In this document: one piece after another, positions 34,931-42,565 of the stretch
Numbering within the stretch: the first letter of the stretch is position 1
Layout of the letters: each line of letters opens with the position of its first letter
Origin: Prevotellaceae bacterium UBA1075
GTDB taxonomy: Bacteria; Bacteroidota; Bacteroidia; Bacteroidales; Bacteroidaceae
Length of the DNA stretch: 64,000 nucleotides
Direction of reading: 5' to 3'
NCBI GenBank assembly: GCA_002316015.1
Contig: DCCS01000040.1
Location: 23,738 to 87,737 of the forward strand
Position numbers and translations under genes: made by a program
The notes under the pieces: model-generated
What the model was told of the DNA's origin: nothing
Database searches by the model: none
What the model saw: only the letters and a program-made list of their open reading frames with translations

Positions 34931-34967
34931 AGAAAGGCCGTGTGCATGTGCTGCACACGGCCTTTCT
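34931..34967 (-). terminator. Terminator of the rpsF-rpsR-rplI operon
   Basis: A perfect 16-bp inverted repeat (AGAAAGGCCGTGTGCA and complement) with a 5-nt loop, 30 bp downstream of the rplI stop. On the minus strand it is followed by TTGCGTTCTT, a weak T-rich tail. Confidence 0.8.
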
Positions 34968-34997
34968 CCCTATGCGGATTCTGTATGATACCTGTTC

Positions 34998-35540
34998 TTA
35001 AGCCTCGGAAGGAGTCTCGGAAACCACGACAGCGGGTGTCTCGGAAACCTCAACGGCGGGTGCCTCGGCGGGTGTCTCAACAGCGGGAACTGCAGTCTCG
35101 CCCTCGGCAACAACAGTGAAAGGAACCTCGGCCGAAACCTCCTTGTGGAGTTTTACCACTGCCACATAGTCACCTACAGTCTTCACGTCCTTCACACTGA
35201 TGGTCTTGCGGTTAATCTCGAAGCCCAGTTTCTGCAGTTCGTCAGCAATCTGCAGGCTGTTCACGCTTCCATAAATCACACCTGTAGCACTCACTTTGGT
35301 AAGGATGGTGAGATGCAGTGCGCTCAACTTCTCGGCCAATGCCTCGGCCTCTGCCTTCACCTTGGCCAACTTCACTGCCTTCTGCTTCAACTCCTCGGCC
35401 AACTGCTTCTTGGCACTTTCGCTTGCGATTACACCCTTCCCGTAAGGGATGAGGTAGTTGCGCCCGTAGCCACTCTTCACATTCACAATGTCATTCTTGT
35501 AGCCCAAGCCAATGACATCTTCCTTCAGTATAATTTCCAT
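34998..35540 (-). CDS. rplI: 50S ribosomal protein L9 with extended C-terminal tail
   Basis: L9 binds 23S rRNA at the base of the L1 stalk. Residues 1-147 are a normal L9: MEIILKEDVIGLGYKNDIVNV, VKSGYGRNYLIPYGKGVIAS, the long connecting helix and a C-terminal domain ending VPFTVVAE. About 33 further residues form a low-complexity Pro/Glu/Val/Thr tail with the repeated element SETP (VEVSETPAVVVSETPSEA). The usual family length is near 150. It is the last gene of the rpsF-rpsR-rplI operon, 17 bp after rpsR. Confidence 0.96.
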   Translation of the reverse strand: MEIILKEDVIGLGYKNDIVNVKSGYGRNYLIPYGKGVIASESAKKQLAEELKQKAVKLAKVKAEAEALAEKLSALHLTILTKVSATGVIYGSVNSLQIADELQKLGFEINRKTISVKDVKTVGDYVAVVKLHKEVSAEVPFTVVAEGETAVPAVETPAEAPAVEVSETPAVVVSETPSEA

Positions 35541-35557
35541 GTCTTGTCCTCCAAATT

Positions 35558-35824
35558 TTACTTCATCAAGTCTGTTACGAAGGGAAGCAGAGCCAGATGA
35601 CGGGCACGCTTCACAGCCTGGGCCACACGGCGCTGATACTTGAGCGACGTGCCCGTGATGCGACGGGGCAGTATCTTTCCCTGCTCATTGAGGAACTTCT
35701 TCAGGAATTCGGGATCCTTGTAGTCAATATACTTGATTCCGCTCTTTTTGAAACGGCAATACTTCTTCTTCTTGACATCAATTGCGGGTGCTGTCAAATA
35801 GCGTATTTCTGATTGCTGTGCCAT
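35558..35824 (-). CDS. rpsR: 30S ribosomal protein S18
   Basis: 88 residues, full length. Characteristic segments are KKKYCRFKKSGIKYIDYKDPEFLKKFL and the basic C-terminal RITGTSLKYQRRVAQAVKRARHLALLPF. S18 pairs with S6 on the platform of the 30S subunit, and the two genes are adjacent here (5 bp between rpsF and rpsR). Confidence 0.97.
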   Translation of the reverse strand: MAQQSEIRYLTAPAIDVKKKKYCRFKKSGIKYIDYKDPEFLKKFLNEQGKILPRRITGTSLKYQRRVAQAVKRARHLALLPFVTDLMK

Positions 35825-35829
35825 GCTTC

Positions 35830-36171
35830 TTAAGCCTCCTTACTTGATTTGTTGTTTCTTCTCTTCTCGGCATATTCTGCCGCGTACTTCTCCATCTTGA
35901 CCGTCAGATAGCGGAGCACCTTCTCGTCTCGGCGGTATGCGATTTCCAAAGTCTTGATTGTCTCGGGAGCAGCTTTGAACTCAATCAGTCCAAAGAAGCC
36001 TGTACTCTTCTTCTGGATAGGATAAGCCAACTTCTTCAAGCCCCAGTTCTCCTCATTGATAATCTCGGCACCGGCCTTAGTGAGAACGCCTTTGAACTTG
36101 CTTACCGCTTCCTTCATCTGTTCATCAGACAAAACGGGAGTTAAGATGAAAACGGTTTCGTATTGATTCAT
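35830..36171 (-). CDS. rpsF: 30S ribosomal protein S6
   Basis: 113 residues: MNQYETVFILTPVLSDEQMKEAV, the GAEIINEENWGLKKLAYPIQKK core and YRRDEKVLRYLTVKMEKYA. S6 binds S18 in the 30S platform. ATG 36171 is used; the frame opens at 36207 without conservation. The gene is preceded by the best-matching promoter in the window, with a leader of about 45 nt that could hold an S6:S18 autoregulatory site, although I cannot identify one. It is the first gene of the rpsF-rpsR-rplI operon. Confidence 0.96.
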   Translation of the reverse strand: MNQYETVFILTPVLSDEQMKEAVSKFKGVLTKAGAEIINEENWGLKKLAYPIQKKSTGFFGLIEFKAAPETIKTLEIAYRRDEKVLRYLTVKMEKYAAEYAEKRRNNKSSKEA

Positions 36172-36556
36172 AATACGTTGATTAATTAAATGAATTATAT
36201 TTCGCACAAATGCAGCGCAAAGTTACTGCTTTATTACAGAACGGCAAACAAATCGGCGCACTTTCTTGCCCATTGCCGACTAACCGGCTTCAGGGCATGA
36301 CTCGCGTCCTGGGGGAATAAGGTTTCCGCACGCACGCACTCAATATCTCTCACGCACGCGCGCATACTTAAATATGTATCACGCAGAAGAGGCGGAAATG
36401 ACCGGAACTGGATGTCCCCATGGTCAAACCTGCAGGGGAGGGAGGGCTACGATGGGAGGCAAACCCACTTTTTTCGCGCAAACGCTTTCATGTCTCAGGA
36501 AAATTGCGTTATTTTGCGTGAGAATTGAATTGGAAACATTAAACCTCCTTATTGGT
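36172..36556. other. Intergenic region upstream of rpsF and the small membrane protein gene
   Basis: Holds the rpsF promoter at 36218-36248. The rest, about 36250-36556, shows no gene; a TTATTTTG-like element near 36510 might serve the downstream small membrane protein gene but is one base off the consensus. Confidence 0.5.
36218..36248 (-). promoter_or_regulatory. Promoter of the rpsF-rpsR-rplI operon
   Basis: On the minus strand TTTG (36245-36248), 19 bp, then TAACTTTG (36218-36225): a perfect Bacteroidetes housekeeping promoter, 46 bp before the rpsF ATG. Confidence 0.9.
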
Positions 36557-36724
36557 ATGAAGAATTACATAGGCATAGCTGGCATTGTCTTGGGCGCACT
36601 CATCCTGGTGATAAGTTATTTCACAAAAACCCTGGTGGACTACAACTGGGTGCAGATACTGGCACTGCTGTTCATCGTGGCAGGAATCGTGGGCCACATC
36701 ATTGTCACCAAGCACCCCTCCTGA
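36557..36724 (+). CDS. Small two-helix membrane protein
   Basis: A 55-residue protein with two hydrophobic segments (IGIAGIVLGALILVISYF and VQILALLFIVAGIVGHIIV) joined by a short loop (TKTLVDYNW) and ending TKHPS. Small proteins of this layout are common and uncharacterised in Bacteroidales. ATG 36557 gives a start typical of this type, MKNYIGIAGIVLGA; the upstream open frame (from 36374) lacks features. It is followed after 14 bp by the outer membrane protein gene and probably shares its transcript. Confidence 0.78.
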   Translation: MKNYIGIAGIVLGALILVISYFTKTLVDYNWVQILALLFIVAGIVGHIIVTKHPS

Positions 36725-36738
36725 ACGCACATTCCCCC

Positions 36739-37458
36739 ATGCGCATGCCCTTCCCGAAGGTGTCACGCACTCGCCGTGTGCTTGCGGTAGCCGCCTTTCT
36801 CGTGTGCTGCACACAGGGCGCACAGGCTCAGTATGCGGACGAGGACAGCAATGTGGAGGACTGGCAGTTGTACGACGAGGAAGAGACAGACACCACACCA
36901 AAGCCCCGCCACAGGGAATGGGCCAATATCGCCTACGTGCGTTACTCGCCTTCACAGTACACATTCCCAGGCCACACGCCGCACCTGCACTTCCACGAGG
37001 TAGCTGCCGGATGGGCAAGAAGCCTGCAGGTAGCCGACAGCATCCCGCTGTTTGTGGAGGCTGGCGCGGAAATGAAATGCTCCTTCTCCAAGGGCGGCAA
37101 AGCCCACGACAATGCCGCATACACGCTGCTTTCATTCAAGGTGCCCGTGGCCGTGGCCTACAAGTTCTACCTCTCGCGCACCCGCAATATCGCTATCGTG
37201 CCGCTGGCAGGTGTCAACTTCCGTGTCATTGCAGTTGGCAAGGAGAAGAGCAGCGGGGTGAAGGTGGACTTGTGCGACAAGGACAAGGACAACCACACAG
37301 GCACCCGTTGGGACAGATGCCAGCTGGGATGGCAGGCGGGACTCCGCCTACAGGTGGAAAGATGCCTCATCACGGCAAGTTACGGAAGGGATTTCCCCGA
37401 CAAGAGCAAGTGCCCGCAGATACATGAATGCGGAGTCGCCATAGGAGTCTGCTTCTGA
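36739..37458 (+). CDS. Probable outer membrane beta-barrel protein
   Basis: A 239-residue exported protein with a signal peptide (RRVLAVAAFLVCCTQGAQAQ), an acidic linker (EDSNVEDWQLYDEEETD), then alternating beta-strand sequence (ANIAYVRYSPSQYTF, LFVEAGAEMKCSFS, LLSFKVPVAVAYKFYL, GWQAGLRLQVERCLITASYG). It ends in Phe, as outer membrane proteins do. The length and strand number suggest a small 8-10 stranded barrel. Function unknown. The start may be ATG 36739 or 36745. It converges on rprY across a shared hairpin. Confidence 0.75.
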   Translation: MRMPFPKVSRTRRVLAVAAFLVCCTQGAQAQYADEDSNVEDWQLYDEEETDTTPKPRHREWANIAYVRYSPSQYTFPGHTPHLHFHEVAAGWARSLQVADSIPLFVEAGAEMKCSFSKGGKAHDNAAYTLLSFKVPVAVAYKFYLSRTRNIAIVPLAGVNFRVIAVGKEKSSGVKVDLCDKDKDNHTGTRWDRCQLGWQAGLRLQVERCLITASYGRDFPDKSKCPQIHECGVAIGVCF

Positions 37459-37540
37459 GAGGTGGCGGAACCAAAACGCCGGAAAAGGCACGCTGGCTGA
37501 ACGCGTCTCTCCCGACCGGACACCCGCACAGGAAATACAG

Positions 37541-37585
37541 GAAGCCCCCCTCCCCGGCATCACAGGCCTGGAGAGGAGGGCTTTC
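37541..37585. terminator. Hairpin between convergent outer membrane protein and rprY genes
   Basis: GAAGCCCCCCTCCCC (37541-37555) can pair with GGAGAGGAGGGCTTTC (37570-37585). It likely serves both converging transcripts. Confidence 0.65.
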
Positions 37586-37651
37586 TGTGTAAGGCACACG
37601 CGACACCCCACTTTGGGCTTGGGGTCAAGCCTGGAGCCCGCAACGCAAGTT

Positions 37652-38347
37652 TCAGTACGAGGGAGCCACCAGGCGGTAGCCCTTGCCATGCACGTTGTTT
37701 ATCTCCACGTTGGGGTCTTCCTTGAGATGCTTGCGCAATTTGGTGATGTACACGTCCATACTGCGCGCGTTGAAATAGTTGTCATCTATCCATATCGTCT
37801 TCAGAGCCAGGTCGCGCTCCAGCACATCGTTCATATGGGCACAGAGCATCGTGAGCAACTCGCTCTCCTTGGTGGTCAACTTGGTCGACTTGTCACCGAT
37901 GGTGAGCAGTTGCCGTTGTGTGTCAAACGTGAATTTCCCCAGCTGGTAGCGCACGGTCGCCTGCTTGCTGCGCGCCTTCACGCGGCGCAGTATAGCCTCC
38001 ATGCGATAGACAAGCTCGTCCATGGAGAAGGGCTTGGTGAGATAGTCATCGGCTCCCAGTTTGAAGCCCTCCAGCACGTCATCCTTGAGGTTCTTGGCCG
38101 TGAGGAACATGATGGGCACCTCAGAGTTGACCATGCGTATCTCGCGAGCCAGCGTGAAGCCGTCCATCTTGGGCATCATCACGTCCAGCAGGCACATGTC
38201 GTACTTGCCCTTGACAAACGCCTTGTAGCCCGACTCACCATCGAGATACAACTCCGCATCATACCCCTTCGCCTGCAGGTACTCGCGCACCAGCATTCCG
38301 AGGCTCTCCTCGTCCTCACACAGTAAGATGTGCAACTTGTTTTCCAT
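37652..38347 (-). CDS. rprY: Response regulator, OmpR family (RprY-like)
   Basis: A 231-residue two-domain regulator. The receiver domain has Glu11/Asp12, the phospho-acceptor Asp55 in LLDVMMPKMDG, Thr in FLTAKN and Lys105 in TKPFS. The C-terminal winged helix (TKESELLTMLCAHMNDVLER and RSMDVYITKLRKHLKEDPNVEINNVHGKGYRLV) is of the OmpR/PhoB type. Sequence and partnership match RprY of Bacteroides, which with RprX was linked to outer membrane and stress phenotypes. It lies 18 bp downstream of the kinase gene in the same operon. Confidence 0.92.
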   Translation of the reverse strand: MENKLHILLCEDEESLGMLVREYLQAKGYDAELYLDGESGYKAFVKGKYDMCLLDVMMPKMDGFTLAREIRMVNSEVPIMFLTAKNLKDDVLEGFKLGADDYLTKPFSMDELVYRMEAILRRVKARSKQATVRYQLGKFTFDTQRQLLTIGDKSTKLTTKESELLTMLCAHMNDVLERDLALKTIWIDDNYFNARSMDVYITKLRKHLKEDPNVEINNVHGKGYRLVAPSY

Positions 38348-38365
38348 TTTCTTCCTATTTAATGA

Positions 38366-39889
38366 TTAGTCCTGTACAGTGTGCAATGTGATGGTGAACT
38401 TCGTCCCGACCCCGGGCTCACTCGACACCTTGATGCTGCCCCGCAGCAGCTCCACCATTTTCTTGACATACGCAAGCCCCAGCCCGAAGCCCTTCACGTT
38501 ATGGCGGTCGCCCGTGTGCACCCGGTAAAACTTGTCGAAGATATTCCTCTGGTCCTCCCTGCGGATGCCGATGCCATTGTCCTGTATGCTCACGCACAAG
38601 AAGTCGCCCTGGTTCCAGGTGGCCACCTCCAGGTGGATGGGAACATCCTCGCGGCGGTACTTCACGGCGTTGTCGAGCAGGTTATAGATGATGTTGGTGA
38701 AGTGCATCTCATCGACATTGACAAAGGGATTAAAGGCATCGAAACGCGTTTCGAGCGTCCCTCCCAGGCTTGCGACCTGCAGCGAGAAAGTCTTCACGAT
38801 AATCCCTATCTGCTCGTTTGCGTCCAGTTCCTGCAGTTTGAGCGCGATGTTGTTTTGGTCAAACAGGCTCATCTGCAGCACCTTCTCCACTTGCAGGCGC
38901 AGCCGTTTGGTCTCGTTGTTGATCACGCCGCCCAGCCTGTCGTATGTGGCTTCGCTTTTGGGCACCTGCTTGTCCACCAGCATCTGCGCGGCGATAGAGA
39001 TGGTGGAGAGCGGTGTCTTGAACTCATGCGTCATGTTGTGTATGAAGTCATTCTTCATCTCGCTCACCTTCTTCTGCCTGAACACGAGATAGACCGTCAC
39101 GAGGAACGTCACGAAGAGGATGACGGTAAAGAGCATGGCCGGCGCCACATACCTGGCCACGCCCAGGATGTACCTGGACTGGTCGGGGAAATGCACGGTC
39201 ACCACGCCCATCTGCCCCATGGGGTCGCTCCGGAACAGTGCCTGGGTGTAGCTCACCTCCTGCCCGGTATCGTCGTAGTCCGAGCACCTGAACACCTCGC
39301 GCCCGTCGGATGTATATACAATGTAGTGGAACGGGATGTTGACACCATTGCGCTCCAGTGCCACGCGCAGGCAGTTGTCAAGCACCGCCGGATTGAGCCT
39401 GTCCTGGAAGCGCAGGTCGCTTGCCTGGTACATCACGGCATAGATGACCTCGTCGAGCACCCCGCGCTCATACACGTAAGCCTCCTGCACATGCTTTTGC
39501 AGATGGCTGATGGTGCGTGCCATATTGCCTGTCCGCGGCATCGTGAGAGAGTTGGGGAACTGGGAGGGACGCTTGCCCACGAGCTGCATGCCGGGAAGCC
39601 CCCGCAGGGTATCCTGCAGGGTTGGCGGAAGGGCCCGGCACAAAGAGTCGGAAGCGGACATTTCCTGCTTCTCGCGGTCATGCTGGCTGATTACCGTCTG
39701 CAGGTAGCGGAAGGTCTCGGCCTTCTCCAAGTCCCTCGAGGCCTGGTCGAGGCTCCGGAAGACACTCTCCTCGAACTGTTCCCTGCGCATGCGCACTATG
39801 GCCGAGGCGTAGCGGCTCTGCAGATAAAGCAAGGCGAGGAACGAGACTCCGATGACCACACAGATGCACCAGATATAACTCCTTTTCAT
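38366..39889 (-). CDS. rprX: Membrane sensor histidine kinase (RprX-like)
   Basis: A 507-residue sensor kinase: an N-terminal membrane helix (about 5-24), a periplasmic sensor domain of ~220 residues, a second helix (about 250-272, MLFTVILFVTFLVTVYLVF), then HisKA with His288 in FIHNMTHEFKTPLSTIS, and HATPase_c with N, G1 and G2 boxes (NLLDNAVKYR, VSIQDNGIGIRREDQ, GFGLGLAYVKKM). It should phosphorylate the adjacent RprY. ATG 39889 is supported by a TTTG-N20-TAAATTTG promoter that ends 5 bp before it and would exclude the in-frame ATG at 39925. Confidence 0.9.
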   Translation of the reverse strand: MKRSYIWCICVVIGVSFLALLYLQSRYASAIVRMRREQFEESVFRSLDQASRDLEKAETFRYLQTVISQHDREKQEMSASDSLCRALPPTLQDTLRGLPGMQLVGKRPSQFPNSLTMPRTGNMARTISHLQKHVQEAYVYERGVLDEVIYAVMYQASDLRFQDRLNPAVLDNCLRVALERNGVNIPFHYIVYTSDGREVFRCSDYDDTGQEVSYTQALFRSDPMGQMGVVTVHFPDQSRYILGVARYVAPAMLFTVILFVTFLVTVYLVFRQKKVSEMKNDFIHNMTHEFKTPLSTISIAAQMLVDKQVPKSEATYDRLGGVINNETKRLRLQVEKVLQMSLFDQNNIALKLQELDANEQIGIIVKTFSLQVASLGGTLETRFDAFNPFVNVDEMHFTNIIYNLLDNAVKYRREDVPIHLEVATWNQGDFLCVSIQDNGIGIRREDQRNIFDKFYRVHTGDRHNVKGFGLGLAYVKKMVELLRGSIKVSSEPGVGTKFTITLHTVQD

Positions 39890-39894
39890 ATCGG

Positions 39895-39926
39895 CAAATT
39901 TAGTGTCTTTCGGGATGAACAGCAAA
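39895..39926 (-). promoter_or_regulatory. Promoter of rprXY, possibly leaderless
   Basis: On the minus strand TTTG (39923-39926), 20 bp, TAAATTTG (39895-39902). The -33 element overlaps the T-tract of the upstream terminator, and the -7 element ends 5 bp before the rprX ATG. Confidence 0.75.
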
Positions 39927-39955
39927 AAAAACCGATGCTTTCGGCATCGGTTTTT
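39924..39955 (-). terminator. Rho-independent terminator, bidirectional
   Basis: CCGATGC/GCATCGG stem with a 5-nt loop, flanked by A8 and T5 so it can act on both strands. On the minus strand it would end transcription from the EF-G2 gene before the rprX promoter. Confidence 0.88.
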
Positions 39956-40280
39956 AACATTATTAAGATTAGTGCACGTCTTTCGTTATCAAACAGTACA
40001 CTACACAAGCGAGACACCCTGCTTTTTGTCTCCTGGAGGGTTTCCCCTCACCGGCCTGTGGCCATCCGGCTTTGAGCCAGGCAGCCCCAGCCTGCATGTG
40101 CTACGGCTCAAGGCTGTTGCCCCGGACGCGCCGGTGGAGCCACAGTCCGCATTCTGTGAGGGGCGTGACCCGCCCTGTCCGGGTTGCGGACACCGCCGCC
40201 AAGCCTCGGCCACCTCGCCACGAGTCCATGCGGCCCCCTCCACGCGGCCACAGCCCGCGCTCCGCCTGTCAGGCGACGGG
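39956..40280. other. Non-coding gap downstream of the EF-G2 gene
   Basis: About 320 bp of GC-rich sequence between the EF-G2 stop and its terminator; I see no gene or repeat. It would form an unusually long 3' untranslated region if the terminator is used. Confidence 0.5.
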
Positions 40281-42434
40281 TCAATCCTGCTGCGACGCCT
40301 CGTACTCGGCGATGAGCTTGTTCTGCACATCACTGGGCACCAGCTCGTAGGAGGCAAACTTCATGATGAAGCTGGCGCGCCCGCCTGTAATGCTGCTCAG
40401 GGCAGTGCTGTAGTTGAGCATCTCCTTCTGCGGTGCCTTGGCCACAATCTTCTCGTAGCCATTCTCGCTCGTCATGCCCATGATCATGGCCCTGCGCCCC
40501 TGCAAGTCACCCATCACGTCACCCATCTTGTCGCTCGGCACGAACACCTCCACATCGTAGATGGGCTCCAAAATCTTGGGGCCTGCGTTGCGGAAAGCCT
40601 GGGCAAACGCCTGCCGTCCGGCCAGCATGAACGAGAGTTCGTTGCTGTCCACGGGGTGCATCTTCCCGTCATACACGATGACGCGCACGTCACGGGCGTA
40701 ACTTCCGGTGAGGGGGCCCTGCTCCATGCGCTGCATCACGCCTTTGAGTATGGCGGGCATGAAGCGCGCGTCGATGGCGCCTCCCACCACGCTGTTGACA
40801 AACACCAGCTTGCCTCCCCACTCCAGGTCGATGGTCTCCGTGCTCTTGGGATTGATGCGGAACTCCTGCCCGCCGAAGCGGTACACATCCGGTGCGGGCA
40901 TTCCCTCGTAGTAAGGCTCGACGATGAGATGCACCTCGCCAAACTGTCCCGCGCCGCCCGACTGCTTCTTGTGCCGGTAGTCTGCGCGCGCCGCCTTGGT
41001 GATGGTCTCGCGGTAAGGTATCTTCGGTTCGCTGAAGGCCACTTGTATCTTCTCGTTGTTCTCGAGTCTCCACTTGAGCGTGCGCAGGTGGAACTCGCCC
41101 TGCCCGTGCACGATTATCTGCCTCAGTTCCTTGCTCTGCTCTATTTTCCATGTGGGGTCTTCCTCCTTCATGCGCTGCAGGGCGTTCATCATCTTCTCGG
41201 TCTCGGCCTCGTTGACAGCCTTGATGGCGCGGCTGTACTTGGAGTTGGGGTACTTGATGAAGTTGAAGCGGTTGTCGCAGTCCTTGCCGTTGAGCGTGTT
41301 GCCCGTCTTCACGTCCTTGAGCTTCACGGTGCATCCGATGTCGCCCGCCACCATCTCCTCGACCTTGATGCGGTTGGCCCCCGCGCACGCGAAGATCTGC
41401 GCGACGCGCTCTTTGCTGCCACGGTCGGCGTTGCTCAGGTCATCGCCCTCGTGTACCTTTCCGCTCATGACCTTGAAGTACTGCACCTCACCGATATGGG
41501 GCTCTACTGCCGTCTTGAAGAAGAACAGGCTGGCCGGGCCTTCCTTTGCGGGCACGACCTCCTGGCCACGGGTGTTGAACACACGGGGCATCTCATCGAC
41601 AAAGGGCACCACGTTGCCCAGGAACTCCATCAGGCGGCGCACGCCCATGTCCTTGCCGGCACACACGCAGAAGACAGGGAAAATGCCCCGCGCCGCGAGT
41701 CCCTTGCGTATGCCCTCGCGCATCTCGTCCTCGGTGAGCGTCTCGTTTTCGAAGAACTTCTCCATCAGGCCCTCGTCGTTCTCGGCGGCAGCCTCCACCA
41801 GCGCCCTGTGCATCTCCAGCGCCTTGTGCATCTGGTCGGTGGGGATGTCCTCGATGGTGGGCTCGCCGCCTTCGGGGCCCCACGAGTACTTCTTCATCAG
41901 CAGCACGTCAATGAGGGCGTTGAAGCCCGGCCCCGTCTCCAGGGGGTATTGTACGGGCACCACCTTGGGGCCGTACACGCTGGTCAGCTGCTCCAGGATG
42001 GTGTCATAGTCACAGTTCTCGTCATCGAGCTGGTTGACCAGGAAGATGACCGGCTTTCCCAGTTTCTCTGTATAGCGGAAATGGTTCTGCGTGCCCACCT
42101 CCACGCCCGCCCCGCCCTTGAGCAGCAGCACGGCCGTGTCGGTCACGTTGAGGGCTGTGAGGGCCGCGCCCACGAAGTCGTCGCTTCCGGGACAGTCGAT
42201 GATATTCAGTTTCTTGCCGTTCCACTCCACATGGAACACGGTGGAGAACACGCTGTAGCCATACTCCTGCTCCACCGGGAAATAGTCACTCACTGTATTA
42301 TGCTGTGTGATGCGCCCGCGACGCTTGATTACCCCGGCCTCGTAAAGAAGAGCCTCCGTGAGGGTGGTCTTGCCTGCACCGTCATTGCCCAGCAGGGCAA
42401 TGTTCTTGATCTCGTTTGCTTGATAAGTTTTCAT
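40281..42434 (-). CDS. EF-G paralog (EF-G2) with altered GTPase motifs
   Basis: A 717-residue protein with the five-domain EF-G architecture but clearly not the housekeeping fusA. G1 is GNDGAGKTT (16-24). G3 reads DCPGSDD, with Ser84 where EF-G has the catalytic His of DTPGH, and G4 reads NQLD (134-137) instead of NKxD. The C-terminal domains IV-V are intact (SYARDVRVIVYDGKMHPVDSNE, PIYDVEVFVPSDKMGDVMGDLQGRRAMI). It matches the Bacteroides EF-G2 paralog reported to support translation without GTP hydrolysis under starvation and to aid gut colonisation. It has its own promoter and terminator. Confidence 0.92.
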   Translation of the reverse strand: MKTYQANEIKNIALLGNDGAGKTTLTEALLYEAGVIKRRGRITQHNTVSDYFPVEQEYGYSVFSTVFHVEWNGKKLNIIDCPGSDDFVGAALTALNVTDTAVLLLKGGAGVEVGTQNHFRYTEKLGKPVIFLVNQLDDENCDYDTILEQLTSVYGPKVVPVQYPLETGPGFNALIDVLLMKKYSWGPEGGEPTIEDIPTDQMHKALEMHRALVEAAAENDEGLMEKFFENETLTEDEMREGIRKGLAARGIFPVFCVCAGKDMGVRRLMEFLGNVVPFVDEMPRVFNTRGQEVVPAKEGPASLFFFKTAVEPHIGEVQYFKVMSGKVHEGDDLSNADRGSKERVAQIFACAGANRIKVEEMVAGDIGCTVKLKDVKTGNTLNGKDCDNRFNFIKYPNSKYSRAIKAVNEAETEKMMNALQRMKEEDPTWKIEQSKELRQIIVHGQGEFHLRTLKWRLENNEKIQVAFSEPKIPYRETITKAARADYRHKKQSGGAGQFGEVHLIVEPYYEGMPAPDVYRFGGQEFRINPKSTETIDLEWGGKLVFVNSVVGGAIDARFMPAILKGVMQRMEQGPLTGSYARDVRVIVYDGKMHPVDSNELSFMLAGRQAFAQAFRNAGPKILEPIYDVEVFVPSDKMGDVMGDLQGRRAMIMGMTSENGYEKIVAKAPQKEMLNYSTALSSITGGRASFIMKFASYELVPSDVQNKLIAEYEASQQD

Positions 42435-42478
42435 CTCTTCAGGTATGTTTGCGTTAGTCTGTCACGTGTTTACGGGTA

Positions 42479-42509
42479 TAAATTTACCTGTTTTCGCGCA
42501 CATGGCAAA
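42479..42509 (-). promoter_or_regulatory. Promoter of the EF-G2 gene
   Basis: On the minus strand TTTG (42506-42509), 19 bp, TAAATTTA (42479-42486, one mismatch to TAnnTTTG), 44 bp before the ATG. Confidence 0.7.
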
Positions 42510-42565
42510 GCGCGTGCGACATGTTATAAAACACATTCCCCAATTTGGGCGCATTGGCCGGCCTG

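Noticed and set aside
34610..34995. Small plus-strand genes in the gap before rplI
   Set aside because: Several short frames overlap in different registers without signal peptides, promoters or conserved motifs; the region is also occupied by the operon terminator.
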